Shown: one piece after another, positions 43,738-56,000 of the stretch | Numbering within the stretch: position 1 is the first letter of the stretch | How the letters are laid out: every line of letters starts with the position of its first letter | DNA from: Cordilura impudica | Taxonomy: Eukaryota > Arthropoda > Insecta > Diptera > Scathophagidae | Direction of reading: 5' to 3' | Length of the DNA stretch: 64,000 nucleotides | NCBI GenBank assembly: GCA_963682025.1 | Contig: OY821521.1 | Span: 195,001,026-195,065,025 of the forward strand | Position numbers and translations under genes: made by a program | The notes under the pieces: model-generated | The model's database searches: none | Told to the model about the DNA's origin: nothing | Seen by the model: the letters and a program-made list of their open reading frames with translations, nothing else

Positions 43738-44863
43738 TTTTTTTAACCTATACCACTATGTGGTCAGGGTATAATCAGTGCTCATCGACACAGAATCACT
43801 TTCTGAAAGCGATACCTGTCCGTCCGTCTGTCTGTATGTCCATGTAAACTTTGTAATCAAACTACAGGTCTCAAATACGAATATCTTCTTTATCAAATTT
43901 GTTTTATGAGCTCATATCGACCACAGGACGAACGCTATAGAAATTGTGGCAAATCGGCTTACGGTCAGACCCAGTCCATATACTTATGACCCCTATGAGA
44001 TCGACTTAAATTGGCATCAGTTCAAATTATCATATAGGTGTCGGTCAAATTGGGTTTGTATGTGTTTATTACATCGATATCGAGAAAATCAATCGAAATT
44101 CCATATTTTGGCTTATTATTTAGAGAAGACGGACAATCGTCAGACCTTGTTTCACTTTTACTATTAACTATGGACCAATACTCGTTAACTGTGACAGGGT
44201 AAAATTATTCTTATTAAAATATTTTGGAAAAGAAAAAAATAATTTCGACCGAAAAATTTTGATAACGAATTGGACGATTCGACCCCAGTATTCCAGAAAT
44301 AAACGCTATAGGACAATTCTTAGTCATAGCCCCATATAAAGCTGCTGCCCGATCTTCACTTAAATCTATAAAAAAAAACAAAACTATTGCACAGATTTTT
44401 CTCAAATGTGGTTTGTATATGCTTTTGCAAAACGTAAGTAACCTTACCAAATATGGTCAGGAATGGTCCATTTTTGGACCTTTTTTTTTATTTTTTAATT
44501 TTTTTAAGCCTAGTTCCGCAAAGCCGAGATGCTTGCCTGCAGATTCTAATTTTTGGGTCCAGGGATAAACCGCATTTGGCTAGTTTTTTTGCAGCGACAG
44601 ACCAAAGCCTCTGGTGGGAATCGAACCCACGACCCCGGCATGATAGGCGAGCACGCTACCTGCCCACCTAACGGGGTGCTAGTCTTCATATAAATATAAC
44701 ATCCAATATGAACTTTTTCAGATCTACAGGCAAAAAAATTAATAAAAAACACCACTCAGATTTGATTTATGCTTATTTTCTATACCCAGTTATAACTAAG
44801 ACCACTTCTCTGAACGCAAGGTTATGGCATAGTCGGTCTAAACCAGCCAAAATTTCCCACTTC
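43738..44863 (-). mobile_element. RC-B copy 9, with SINE and another insertion
   Basis: The plus strand begins ACCTATACCACTATGTGG and ends near TCGGTCTAAACCAGCC and TTCCCACTTCTT. The GTCCGTCCGTCTGTCTGT tract is at about 43818. Around 44080-44300 about 200 bp of unassigned sequence is inserted in the body. The SINE at 44481-44680 is inserted in TTTTTGGACC|TAGTC. Confidence 0.7.
44481..44680 (-). mobile_element. tRNA-derived SINE, copy 4, nested in RC-B
   Basis: About 200 bp, almost full length. On the minus strand it has a tRNA-like head with box B GGTTCGATTCC and a degraded box A (TTAGGTGGGCAGG). The body TTTGGTCTGTCGCTGCAAAA follows, then GAATCTGCAGGCAAGC and GGAACTAGGCTT, then a poly(A)-type tail. 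It lies within an RC-B copy, dating it as the younger insertion. Confidence 0.85.
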
Positions 44864-46655
44864 TTTTTACTTTTATTTCTAATTTTTTTTTTTTTTTTTT
44901 GTTAAAAGAAATCGAATTTTGTAATATAAATGTCACCCTATTTATTGTATATCCAAGATAATATTACTTACATTCCCATACAATAAGAGAAAACAAAAAT
45001 AAAATTTCAGCATCATGTGTTACATTTTCACGTTATTGCAGTTAGAGGAGAATGTGTTGTTGTTATTGTTGCTGCTGCTTCTGTTGTCGAATTAAATGTT
45101 GATGTAATCACATTTTGCTATATAACATTTGACTATTGCATTATGAGTTTTTCTACATTTACACATACATAAATGTACATATATATAATAATAAATATAT
45201 ATAGAAACAAACATTTATCAAGATTATTTAACTATTTTAAATTAGGTGCAATAATAATTTAAAAAGTACTTGCAGAGCAAGTGAAGCAGTGGATTAAAGG
45301 GTTACGGTAGAAATTATAGAAAAAATTATTTTTAAAATTTCAAAATTTACCTGACATACGTATTAAATATTTTCAAAAAAAAAATCAAAATCGCAATTGA
45401 AATGACTTATATACGCTAGAGGTCATAGTTAGCCATCTAAATTGCCGTTTTAATTCCCTAAGAACATTTCACATAACAAATGAATTTAATTATTTTATTT
45501 TAAGTAAATTAAATAAAAAATATAATATCATTCATAGCACTAACTTAAAATTAATTGAATGTGATAGAAAACATTCTGTTAAACTCTACGCTACATATGT
45601 TTATTTTTTTTTCTTTTTAATTAACAAAAAAAAAAATTTTTTAATAACATTTATTATTTTTAATTGTGTATATTTATATAAAAAAAAATATAAATATGTT
45701 AAAGACAATTATGGGCATTTTTGAAAGCGTAAAGGCGACATTTATGGAAAATACTTATCGTTAAAGTAAGTGTGTGCGGGCGTATGTGTGTGTGTGTGTG
45801 TATGTGTGGATATGGGCGTTTACCGTTCACCACATAGCAAATTAAACAATTATGAATATTGACAGAATTATGAACTAAAGGTTCCTTTTTGTTTTTGCAC
45901 TGATGTTAAAATCTCCCAACAAGTAGCAACCGAGAGCTTTTGACCAACAAATGTATTGTAAAATTAAATAGACAACATAAAGATACACACATCAATACAA
46001 GTATATACATACATCCACATATGTAGCTGTGTATGTGTGTGCGAATATGTTTCTGTTATTATATCCATTTAAAGCTGATATGATATTAATGCATAATGGC
46101 AATTTTTGTTATAAATTTCAACCGTAGGATTCAATGGCATTATTACTACTATTTACTACAAAAACAAAAACTCGACATATAAACAAGAGCATATAAAAGC
46201 GTTTACATGTATGTGTCTGTGTGCAGTTTTATCATGAGTATTATAAGCCATTATATCAGCTTTAAGGAAATATATGCATATGTGTATATATATATATGTG
46301 TCTATAGGTCTGCGTTTATGTTTATGTGTTTGTGTCAGTGCTTGTATGCGAGTGCAATATGTTGCAGTTGACACTTTTAGTATTAAACCTACTTAAATAA
46401 TAAATTGCATTTAACATTTTTAAAGGCTTCGATAAATTCATAGAAAATTACTTGATGAAATTCATAAATGATAGAGATTTAAATATACAAACTACAAATA
46501 TAGTATCTATATCTAAAAATATACCCTACAGCCGCAGCTAACGATGAATATTATAGAACATTAACAAATAAATGTCCTCATGCCCATCCAGTAATAATAT
46601 TTAAAAAGAGTTACTTATGATATATTCATATACTATTAGAAACACATATTGCATA
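44864..46655. other. AT-rich DNA with (GT)n and TATG runs, no gene recognised
   Basis: A (GT)n tract lies at about 45785-45802 and TGTATG-rich runs at 46020-46370. Short frames are not convincing. No element termini found. Confidence 0.35.
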
Positions 46656-47023
46656 TCTATAATATTAATAGGCTAGGCGATTTCTTGTGACAGATGTTTT
46701 GTTCTACCGTTTTATCCCGATTTTGACCAAGCGTATATTATTTGAAAGATATTTCTTTTTAGCCGTTTTACAGATTTACAGATTTTTAAATTTTTTCCTT
46801 TATTTTGAGTAAATTGTATTTAAAGTTGCTTCTAACACATACATAATATATTACATATGCTATATGTGTGTTTATTTAATTCGCTAGTGTGTTTTTTAAT
46901 GAGTTTGTTATCTTCATTCACAATAATAATAAGCCAAAAAAGTGTTGGTTTGTGAATTGGCTAAGTTGAAAAATAAAGTTGCCTAGAAATTGCACTCGAA
47001 TTTCGAGCGCTGGAATCTGCTAG
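46656..47023 (+). mobile_element. RC-A Helitron copy 8, full length
   Basis: TC start after A, CTAG end before T, hairpin CTCGAATTTCGAG with GC/GC extension. ~368 bp. Confidence 0.88.
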
Positions 47024-47194
47024 TGTTCATAAAAACGTTTGTTTAAAAAAAAAAAAAAAATTGGTGTTAAATAAATAAATTTTTTTAATTAAACATTAAT
47101 TCACATTTTTTTAACACGTTGAACGCCAACTACAAATATTTTTATATTACTATTTAAATAAATTCAATTAAGTCACTAAGTTAAATAATAAAAA

Positions 47195-47562
47195 TCTATG
47201 ATATTAATAGGCTAGGCGATTTCATGTGACCGATATTTTGTTCTACCGTTTTATCCCAATTTTGACCAATCGTATATTATTTGAAAGTTATTTCTTTTTA
47301 TCCGTTTTGCAGATTTACTGATTTTTAAATTTTTTCCTTTATTTTGAGTAATTGCATTTAAAGTTTCTACTAACACATACATAAAATTATACAATGCTAT
47401 GTGTGTCTTTATTAAATTTGTTAATGTGTTTGTAATAAAAATGAATGTTTTTTGAGTTGTTTTGTAAATTGGCTATAATTGATACCTTAAGGGTTTTTAT
47501 TTAATGAAAAGATAAAATTTCCTAGAATTTGCACTCGAATTTCGAGGGCTGGAATCTGCTAG
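47195..47562 (+). mobile_element. RC-A Helitron copy 9, full length
   Basis: TCTATGATATTAATAGGC start after A and TCTGCTAG end before T. ~368 bp, only 171 bp from the previous copy in the same orientation. Confidence 0.87.
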
Positions 47563-47639
47563 TTTAAGAAAATATTTCAAAAATATAAATTTTTTGAAAC
47601 CGGCATAAATAGTTAGCAGATACTGTAGAACTATTGACA

Positions 47640-47993
47640 GTTATATGTATGAAATCAACAAAAATATAAATCAACCTGAAATTAGGTGCAAATTTAGTTC
47701 CAACTCAGGCTTTGATGTCATAAATATCATAACAGAAGGTACTGATATTACGATATATCTACTATATTTGCGTGGAACAACAGGAGAGGAAGATTTCGGG
47801 ATAGCTGAAAATCATTTTATTGAAAATGCTGCAGATAGACAGACAGACGGACAGACGAACAGACGGGCAGAAGGACGTACGTACATAAAGTGATTCTGAG
47901 TCCATCGCTATAATTAAAGGTGGTTCTAGATCCAGTATTTTTGATAGTTACACACATCAGCAAAAACGCATTATACCCCGATCACAGGGTATA
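47640..47993 (+). mobile_element. Diverged RC-B-like 3' half
   Basis: A GACAGACAGACGGACAGACG tract near 47827, then GTGATTCTGAGTCC, TTGATAGTTACACACATCAG and CATTATACCCCGATCACAGGGTATA. These parallel the RC-B 3' portion but with different bases in the hairpin. The 5' part is not alignable by eye. An 82-codon frame over it is not a gene. Confidence 0.5.
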
Positions 47994-48298
47994 TATTAGG
48001 GCGGGTCGATTTAAAAATCGCCCATATGACAAGAAAAATCATATTCTAGGGATCAAAATAAGAAACTTTGCACGAGGAACCAGACCTCTTAAACGAATTC
48101 TGATGTCCCGACTTTTAACCTGTCTGTCTGTCTGTCTCACTTTGACCCATTTAGAGTGCCCCAATCGAGTCCAAATGTATGATCGACCCCCACTAACTTT
48201 GGAGGGCCAACCCAGCCATGCCAGTGTCACACCCCCTGGAATCCCCCTGGGGGGTTCCTCATACAAACATTTCAAAAAATCACCATTTTTTGTTTAGA
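47994..48298 (+). repeat. GGGCGGGTCGATTT repeat with GTCT tract, copy 1
   Basis: Begins AGGGCGGGTCGATTTAAAAA and contains CATATTCTAGGGATCAAAAT, a CTGTCTGTCTGTCTC tract, and GC-richer DNA to about 48298. An inverted copy lies at 49725-49880. Frames of 125 (+) and 78 (-) codons here are unrecognised and likely shadows. Confidence 0.6.
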
Positions 48299-48323
48299 AT
48301 TGGGCTGACTATGTTTGATTTAA

Positions 48324-49479
48324 TCTATAATATTAATAGGCTAGGCAATTTCTTGTGACCGATGTTTTGTTCTACCATTTTATCCCGATTTTCACCAAAT
48401 GTATTTTATATGAAAGGTATTTCTTTTTAGCCGTTTTGCAGATTTACAGATTTTTAGATTTTTTCCTTTATTTTGAGTAAATTGCAGTTAAAATTGCTAC
48501 TAACACATACAAAAGATTATACAGTGCTGTGTGCATATTTATTAAATTTTTTAATGTGTTTCTAATAAAAATGTGTTGGTTTGTGAATTGCCTATAACTG
48601 ATTAGTATACCTTTAGGGTCTTTATTTAATGAAACAAGTAAGAAAATTATAGTCGGTCTAGACCGACCATACGATAGAAACCCTATGTTTTAGAAACCTT
48701 ATCTCCTCGGTCCAACTAACTGGATATAAAAAATAAGCAAAAACCAAATTTGAGTGGCATTGTTATTATTTTTTTTTAGCTGCAGATATGAAAAAGTTCA
48801 TATCGGATGCTATATTTATATGTGGACTAGGTCAAAAAATGGACCGATCCTGACCATATTTGGTAAAGTCACTTATATTTTGAAAAAATATATACAAACC
48901 ATATTTGAGAAAAATCTGTGCAATATTTTTGGTTTTTTTGATAGATTTAAGTGAAGATCGGGAAGCAGCTCTATATGGGGCCTATGACTAAGAATTGTTC
49001 AATAGGGATTATTTTTGGACTACTGATTAATTGATACAATAAACACATACAAAGCCAATTTTACTAAGATCTATATGATAATTTGGATCTTATTTCAATT
49101 TATGTCGATTTCATAGGGGTCATTTGTGTGGGGACTAGGTCTGGACATGAACCGATTTTCACGAATTTCAACAGCTTTCATCCTTTTGCTGATAAATGCT
49201 TATATACTAAATTTTATCGAAATATATTCATATTTGCGATCTGTAGTTTGATTAAAAGGTTTACATGGACACACAGACGGACGGACGGACATCGTTAAAA
49301 CGACTCAGAAAGATATTCTGAGTCGATAGGTGTAATAAAAGATGGCTCTAGGTTAGATATTTTTGGTAGTTACAAACAGCAGCACAAAGTCATTATACCC
49401 AAACCACACAGTGGTAAAGGGTATAAAAATCAAATTTCCTAAAATTTGCACTCGAATTTCGAGGGCTGGAATCTGCTAG
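48324..49479 (+). mobile_element. RC-A Helitron copy 10, split by RC-B
   Basis: TCTATAATATTAATAGGC start after A. The body continues to TTTATTTAATGAA, is interrupted by RC-B (48632-49428), and resumes TCAAATTTCCTAAAATTTGC to the CTCGAATTTCGAG hairpin and CTAG end. The joined RC-A parts would be ~360 bp, full length. Confidence 0.88.
48632..49428 (+). mobile_element. RC-B copy 10, complete, nested in RC-A
   Basis: From ACAAGTAAGAAAATTATAGT to CCACACAGTGGTAAAGGGTATA, with TCGGTCTAGACCGA near the start and a GACGGACGGACG tract at about 49277. The RC-A host flanks it on both sides. Frames at 48754-48954 and 49083-49298 are shadows of the element. Confidence 0.88.
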
Positions 49480-49724
49480 TATTAAAATTAACACTCTTAC
49501 GTATACGTATCTTCTACTCTGCTAATAAATAATAATCATACGTCTTGGCTATGTTATGTTATTCAAAAAGATCGATCGGATGAGGGTAAATAACTTTTAG
49601 ATCACTCCGTGACTATGCGTGACTATGCCTGACTCTGCGTGGCTACACCAGAATTAATCTGTAGTCACAACAAGACTATGGGCCAAGTTTCAGATCAATT
49701 GCATGAGGGGAATGGGGTTGCACC
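49480..49724. other. Short spacer with local GTGACTATGC repeats
   Basis: Three variants of GTGACTATGCGTG occur near 49610-49645. Otherwise unassigned. Confidence 0.35.
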
Positions 49725-49880
49725 ATGGCAGACAGACAGACAGACAGGTCAAAAGTCGGGACTTCAGAATTCGTTTTAGAGGTATAGTTCCTTGGGCAAA
49801 GTTTCTTATTTTGATCCCTAGAATATGATTTTCCTTGTCACTTGAGAGATTTTTTGCCTCCCTACAAATCGACCCGCCCT
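49725..49880 (-). repeat. GGGCGGGTCGATTT repeat with GTCT tract, copy 2
   Basis: A CAGACAGACAGACAGACAGG tract followed by TCAAAAGTCGGGAC and AATATGATTTTCCTTG, ending AAATCGACCCGCCCTA. This is the reverse complement of the family at 47994-48298. Confidence 0.65.
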
Positions 49881-49924
49881 ACTGTATACCTAATGAGGTG
49901 TAATAGGCCTTAATTAATGGTTCT

Positions 49925-50390
49925 TTTCAGAACCCCAGAACTTACAGTTCTGCTTATTAATAAAGCCATTTTAATGAAAATGAGCTTCATCACTCGTAAT
50001 GAGATCTTCAATAAAGTTGATTTCATTTCTCTTCAACTATTGAGACTTAACTGCGAAATTTAGACGTTGCCGACGATCTATGGGTTTTAATTCTTTCACC
50101 AACTTCAGCTTATATGGGAATAACAGTAAATCTTTTTTTTTTTTTTTTTTTTGAAGCACCATAGTTACGTACGAGCCATTCCTAACTGAGCAGAACGCCT
50201 TCTGGTAGAAGTTTCTGATGCAAAGTGTTAAGATCTAAACGTTCAATATATTCCGCAGTGGCCTAGCGCTTCGAGGCAAATCTCTTACGTTGCCATGTTG
50301 GTGGAGACGATCAACTAAGCAACAAATCATTGTTTCAGAGAGCGCAATTCTGACGGGAAGCTCTTGGCGTTAAAATAATTGATCGCTAAT
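49925..50390 (-). pseudogene. Mariner/IS630-like transposase, N-terminal to first catalytic region
   Basis: Minus-strand translation near 49990-49930 gives SDEAHFHLNGFVNKQNCRFW-type sequence, the first-catalytic-Asp region of a well-known insect IS630/mariner-like group (family motif DEAHFxLxGYVNKQNCRIW). Upstream on the minus strand lie further degraded residues and a poly(A) insertion around 50133-50152. Many stops; dead. Confidence 0.6.
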
Positions 50391-50474
50391 TTAAATAATA
50401 AAACTTTATTATTCTGGTTCTTTGTTGAGTTGTGAATCTCTCCATTATTTATTCTCCAAGTATAATTTATATAA

Positions 50475-50829
50475 CTAGCAGATTCCAGCGCTCGGAATTC
50501 GAGTGCAATTTCTAGGCAGCTTTATTTTTCAACTTAGCCAATTCACAAACCAACACTTTCATGGTTTATTATTATTGTGAATGAAGATCACAAACTCACT
50601 CACAAATTTAATAAAACACACATAGCATATGTGTAAATTTATCTATGTGTTAGTAGCAACTTTAAATGCAATTTACTCAAAATAAAGGAAAAAATTTAAA
50701 AATCTGTAAATCTGTCAAACGGCTAGAAAGAAATACCTTTCAAATAATATACATTAGGTCAAAATCCGGATAAAACGGTAGAAGAAAACATCGGTCACAA
50801 GAAATCGCCTAGCCTATTAATATTATAGA
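50475..50829 (-). mobile_element. RC-A Helitron copy 11, first of a tandem pair
   Basis: The plus strand begins CTAGCAGATTCC with the hairpin and ends TATTAATATTATAGA at 50829. The next element's CTAG starts at 50830 without a spacer. Confidence 0.9.
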
Positions 50830-51207
50830 CTAGCAGATTCCAGCCCTCGAAATATGAGCGCAAATTCTAGGAAATTTTATTTTTTTATTAAAAAAAGACC
50901 CTAAAAGTATGCTAATCAATTATACCCAATTCACAAATCAACACAAGAAATAAACTAATTTTTATTACAAAAACACATTAACAGATTTAATAAAATACAC
51001 ATAGCATTGTATAATTTTATGTATGTGTTAGTAGCAACTTTAAATACAATTTACGCAAAATAAAGGAAAAAATTTTAAAATCTGTAAGTCTGCAAAACGG
51101 CTAAAAAGAAATACCTTTCAAATAATATACGTTTGGTCAAAATCAGGATAACAAGGTAGAACAAAACATCGGTCACAAGAAATCGCCTAGCCTGTTAATA
51201 TTATAGA
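50830..51207 (-). mobile_element. RC-A Helitron copy 12, second of a tandem pair
   Basis: The plus strand begins CTAGCAGATTCCAGCCCTCG and ends CTGTTAATATTATAGA at 51207. It is in the same orientation as copy 11 and exactly abuts it. The two copies differ at many bases, for example an ATATGAG variant in the hairpin here, so they are not a simple recent duplication. The base at the outer 5' junction is T|TC on the minus strand, unlike the A|TC of other copies. Confidence 0.9.
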
Positions 51208-53039
51208 ATTAAAACAAAATAAAAAAATATATATATTAACGAAAAAGTCATTAAATTCGTAAACTCCGTGGTAACTTTTGGTCCACGCTGTAAAAGGCAT
51301 TAATATTTAATAAATATTTCGTGCTTTTATTTATTTATTTTCTTGTAAGAAAAGTTGTCAAATTAAGGGCTTCGGTAATTCTAGTGTTAAATTTCTGCAC
51401 AATAAAATTGGAGAATCTTTGAAATAACTTATGTTCTGTTATAACATTTCAAAACTCAAAATAGTCGTTTATTCAAATGTATATGAAGATTGTTGTTGTT
51501 GCTGTTCTTTTATGTGTTTCAAAGTAAAAGAAATTATATAACTTTTTTCCATTTTTTCATTTTTTTTTTTTTAGAAAGTAAAGTGTTATTTAAGCATTTA
51601 CACACCAAAACTTTTCCGGTTGTTTTCCCTCTTTTTCCTATATTTTTTTTTTCTTTTTAATAAAAGTATTAAATATCATTTTATTTATGTGTATTTGTGT
51701 AGTTGTATGTAATATGACTGTCGGTGTGTTTGTTATTTTCTTTAGAAATTTATTCTTTGTCTTAACAAAGTTTAAATAGTTTTTAGCATTTGTTTGCCTT
51801 GTTGCGCTTAAGCTATTTGCAAGACTGAAACAACAACAACAACAAAAAGCAAATGACAAAAAATAAAAGTTATTTGCTTAGACATTCATACATTCACATT
51901 TTAGTTATTTACCAAAAAAAAAAATAAAAAAAAACAAGAAAAAACTCGAACTGTTAGATTGTAAGATTGCAACACTAATGTTCATAAATATCGGGAATGG
52001 TAAAAAGAGAAGCCCAGCTTTGAACCTTTTTTTAATTTCTGCTCACTTTTCATATTTTATGAAATATTTATTTCTTCACATTTGCCAATGTCTTGCGTAT
52101 TTAAAAAGCTAATTTCTTTATCAAAACAACAACCAAAAATGATTTTAATCTATTCCAAACTAAACCAAAGATTTATCGGTACATGCCTTAAGCCTACATC
52201 AAATATTGAATTTTTATAATAATCGCTAGAATATAAAAGATTAACAAATTTTAATGTGCAGCCAGACCGACAGACAGATGAACAAAAACTAATCGAGCTA
52301 ATGTGATTTTGAGTCAAATCATTAAATATAAATATTTCATATTAAGGCCGGTCATTTTTTTTTTTTCCGAAAATACCGCATATTTTTTTAACATAGTGTT
52401 TTTACAATATTATCCTAGAGTAATCTCCGAGTAATAGTAATAAAGAAAATAGTAGTGAATATTGTTGTGATGGTAGTTCTGTAAGCCTTTCTTTAACAGC
52501 TGCCTTCGGATTTTGATGTCATTATTAAGTTCTATTTTACTAAGTGTACGATTACGTTGACTATGCCATTTTCCCAATTTCTCTACTCATTCATTGTGGG
52601 TGATGCATATTTTAAAGGCCATTTGTAACGTTAGACAAATTGCTATGCAGGCGATCATATCGCAAGTGTAAAGAATGTTCATCCACTTATATATGGAACT
52701 GTTATAAAACACCATAAAAACTCATAAAAAATATTTGGTGGAACAACGCCAAATATTCCTTTGAAGTTATTAAAAGGACTGCTTTACGGGCAATTGTAAG
52801 CAAACGTGGCAAACATCCTGGGAACAACTCTCTAAAGCCCAAATGATCGATAATAATTGAAATCACAAGGCCATATGATTAGATATTCTATGGCATCACC
52901 AATAAAGCACATTTTCACTTTCCGATTGGCCAACATATTGATCCGACATATTGATCCGGCCAAATTAAAGCTAAATATTTGTTGGTATTTAATTCATGAA
53001 TCTATAAATCAGTAATTATATTTTTAATTTGAGCACACA
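51208..53039. other. AT-rich DNA, no gene; weak transposase-like trace
   Basis: Poly(T) and poly(A) runs near 51558-51660 and 51915-51945. At 52768-52850 the plus strand reads KRTALRAIVSKRGKHPGNNS, which vaguely resembles the helix-turn-helix of CENP-B/pogo-type transposases. It stops within 25 residues and is not called as a gene. Nothing else recognised. Confidence 0.3.
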
Positions 53040-56000
53040 AAAAAAACGAATTTTTAAAATCGCGAGAACAACAAAACTCAAAATCGCAAAAATAAGAAAT
53101 TCACATAAACGCAAAAAAAAAACGCAAAATCGCTAAATTTAAAAAAATCAAAAATCTAAAATCACAAAATCACAAAAACGCAAGGTCGAAAAACCGCAAA
53201 AAAAACTCAAAAAATCGCAAAAAGACAAAAAAACAACAATGAAAAACGGAAAGACGCAAAATTACGAAAACTTAAAATGACTTAAAAAGACAAAAGGTCG
53301 AAAAATCGCAAAAAAAAAAACTCAAAAATCGCAAAATTACGTAAACCTAAAATGACAAAAACGTAAGCTCACAAAAACGTAAAATCGCAAAAACGACAAA
53401 TGGTAAAATCGCAAACTCGAAAAAACTGAAAATTGCCAAAATGCAAAATTGAAAACCGCCAAAATCAAAAAAACTTAAAATGACTTAAAAAGACAAAAGG
53501 TCGAAAAATCGCAAAAAAAAACTCAAAAATCGCAAAATTACGAAAACTTAAAATGACAAAAACGTAAGCTCACAAAAACGTAAAATCGCAAAAACGACAA
53601 ATGGTAAAATCTCAAACTCGAAAAAACTGAAAATTGCAAAACCGCCAAAATCAAAAAAAAATCCCAAAATCGTAAAAACTCCAAAATCACACAACGAATA
53701 CAAAAAATAATAACAAAAAACGTAAAAACGCCAAATGGCAAAAACGCCAAAAACGTAAAATCTCACAATCGCAAAAACTCAAAAAACAAAAATGGAAAAA
53801 TGCAAAATCAAAAAAACTAAAAAAATCGCAAAATTGTAATATCACAAAAACGTAAAATCGCAAAAACGCCATATGACAAAATCGCCAAAACGCAAAATTT
53901 TAAAAGCGCAAAAAGACAAAAAAACAATAATGAAAATTGTAAAAACGCCATATTACAAAATCGCCAAAACGCAAAATCTTAAAAGCGCAAAAGGGCAAAA
54001 AACAATATTGAAAATTGCAAAATGTCAAAATCACAAAAATTAGAATCCCAAAATCGTAAATACCCAAAATCTTAAAAAACGAAGAACACAAAATCACAAA
54101 AAGGAAAAAAACCAATAATGGAAAAAAGGAAAAGCCCAAAAACGTTAAATCGTAGGACCCCAAAATCGTAAAATCGCAAAAACGCCAATTGGCAAAACGT
54201 AAAATCAAAAAAACGCAAAAAAAAATCTTAAAAAAGCAAAAAGACAAAAAAGACAAAAACCACTAATTAAAAACGAAAACGGCAAAACCGTAAAATTGCA
54301 AAACCCCAAATAGCAAAATCGACAAAACATGTAATCGCAAAAACGCAAAATTGCAAACAGACAAAAAATTATAATGAAAAACGCAAAATAGAAAAATCGC
54401 AAAAACGGAAAATCGCTAAAAAGCAAAATCGTTGGATCGCAAAAGCGTAAAATCCCAAAAACACCAAATGAAAAAATCGCCGAAACGTAAAGTAGCACCA
54501 ACGAAAAATCTTAAGAACGCAAAATCGCAAAAACTTAAAATCACAAAAATGCAAAAACGTAAATCGCAAAAACGCAATATAATTTGATTGTTTTTTATTT
54601 AAGCAGAATCGCCAAATCATCAGAACTCAATAGCCAAAAATCACAAAATCGTAAAAACATTATATACGAAAAATCGCATAATCGCAAAAAAAAAATCGCA
54701 AAATTTCAAAAACGCAAAAACTTAAAATGCCAATATTACAGAAACGTAAAATTATAAAATTTCAGCAACCCAAGAAGCAATAATGAGAATTGCAAAAAGT
54801 TAAAATCACAACACCTAAAATACCAAAATCACAAAAACGTAAAATCGCAAAAACGTAAAATTGCAAAAACGTAAAATCGCAAAAATGCCAAATGGCAAAA
54901 TCACCAAAACGTAAAATCGCAAAAAACGCAACAAAAAAAATCTTAAACAAGCAAAATCGTAAAAAAAAAATAATTAAAAACGGAAGACCGCAAAACCGTA
55001 AAATCGCAAAACCCCAAATAGCAAAATCGATAAAACATGTAATCGCAAAAACGCAACACTGCAAACAGACAAAAAATTATAATGAAAAACGCAAAATAGA
55101 AAAAACGCAAAAGCGCTAAAAAGCAAAATCGTTGGATCGCAAAAGCGTAAAATACCAAAAACGACAAAAAAAATCGCCGAAACGTAAAGTCGCAACAACG
55201 AAAAATCTTAAGAACGCAAAATCGCAAAAACTTAAAATCACAAAAATGCTGAAAAGTAAATCGCAAAAACGCAATATAATTTGATTGCTTTTTATTTAAG
55301 CAGAATCGCTTAATCATCAGAACTCAATAGCCAAAAATCACAAAATCGTAAAACATCAAATACCAAAAATCGCATAATCGCAAAAAAAAAACGCAAAATC
55401 GCAAAATTTCAAAAACGCAAAAACTTAAAATGCCACTATTACAGAAACGTACAATGGCAAAATTACAGCAACCGAAGAAACAATAATGAGAATTCCAAAA
55501 AGTTAAAATCACAAAACCTAAAATACCAAAAACACAAAAACGTAAAATCGCAAAAGCGCAATAACGTAAAATCGAAAAACGCAAAAACTGAAAAACGCAA
55601 AATCGCAAAAGGACAAAAACCAATAAATAAAAATGGAAAAATGCAAAATTACAAAAACGCAAAATCATAAGATGGCAAAAACGTAAATCGCAAAAAAACG
55701 CTAAATGGGAAAATCGAGAAAAACGTTAAAATTAAAAAAAAACGAAAAATCGTAACAACTCAAAAACAGATAAGGAAAAATGGAAAACGCAAAAACACAA
55801 TATATTAAGATCACAAAAACGTAAAATCGCACAAACGCAAAATCTTAAAAACACAAAATCGCTAAAAGACAAAAAAAAAAATGAAAAAAAAGAAAAATGC
55901 AAAACCGAAAAAACGCAAAATCGTAAGATGGCAAAAACGATAAATGGGAAAATCGCCAAAAAGTTTCAATTCAAAAAAAACGCAAAATCGTAAAAACCCA

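Noticed and set aside
52768..52850. CENP-B/pogo-like helix-turn-helix trace
   Set aside because: Only about 20 residues before a stop; similarity is from memory of a general pattern and too weak to call.
53538..55959. Many overlapping 60-125 codon frames
   Set aside because: Generated by the AAAATCGC/AAAAACG array, whose complement is stop-poor; no domain and no Met context.
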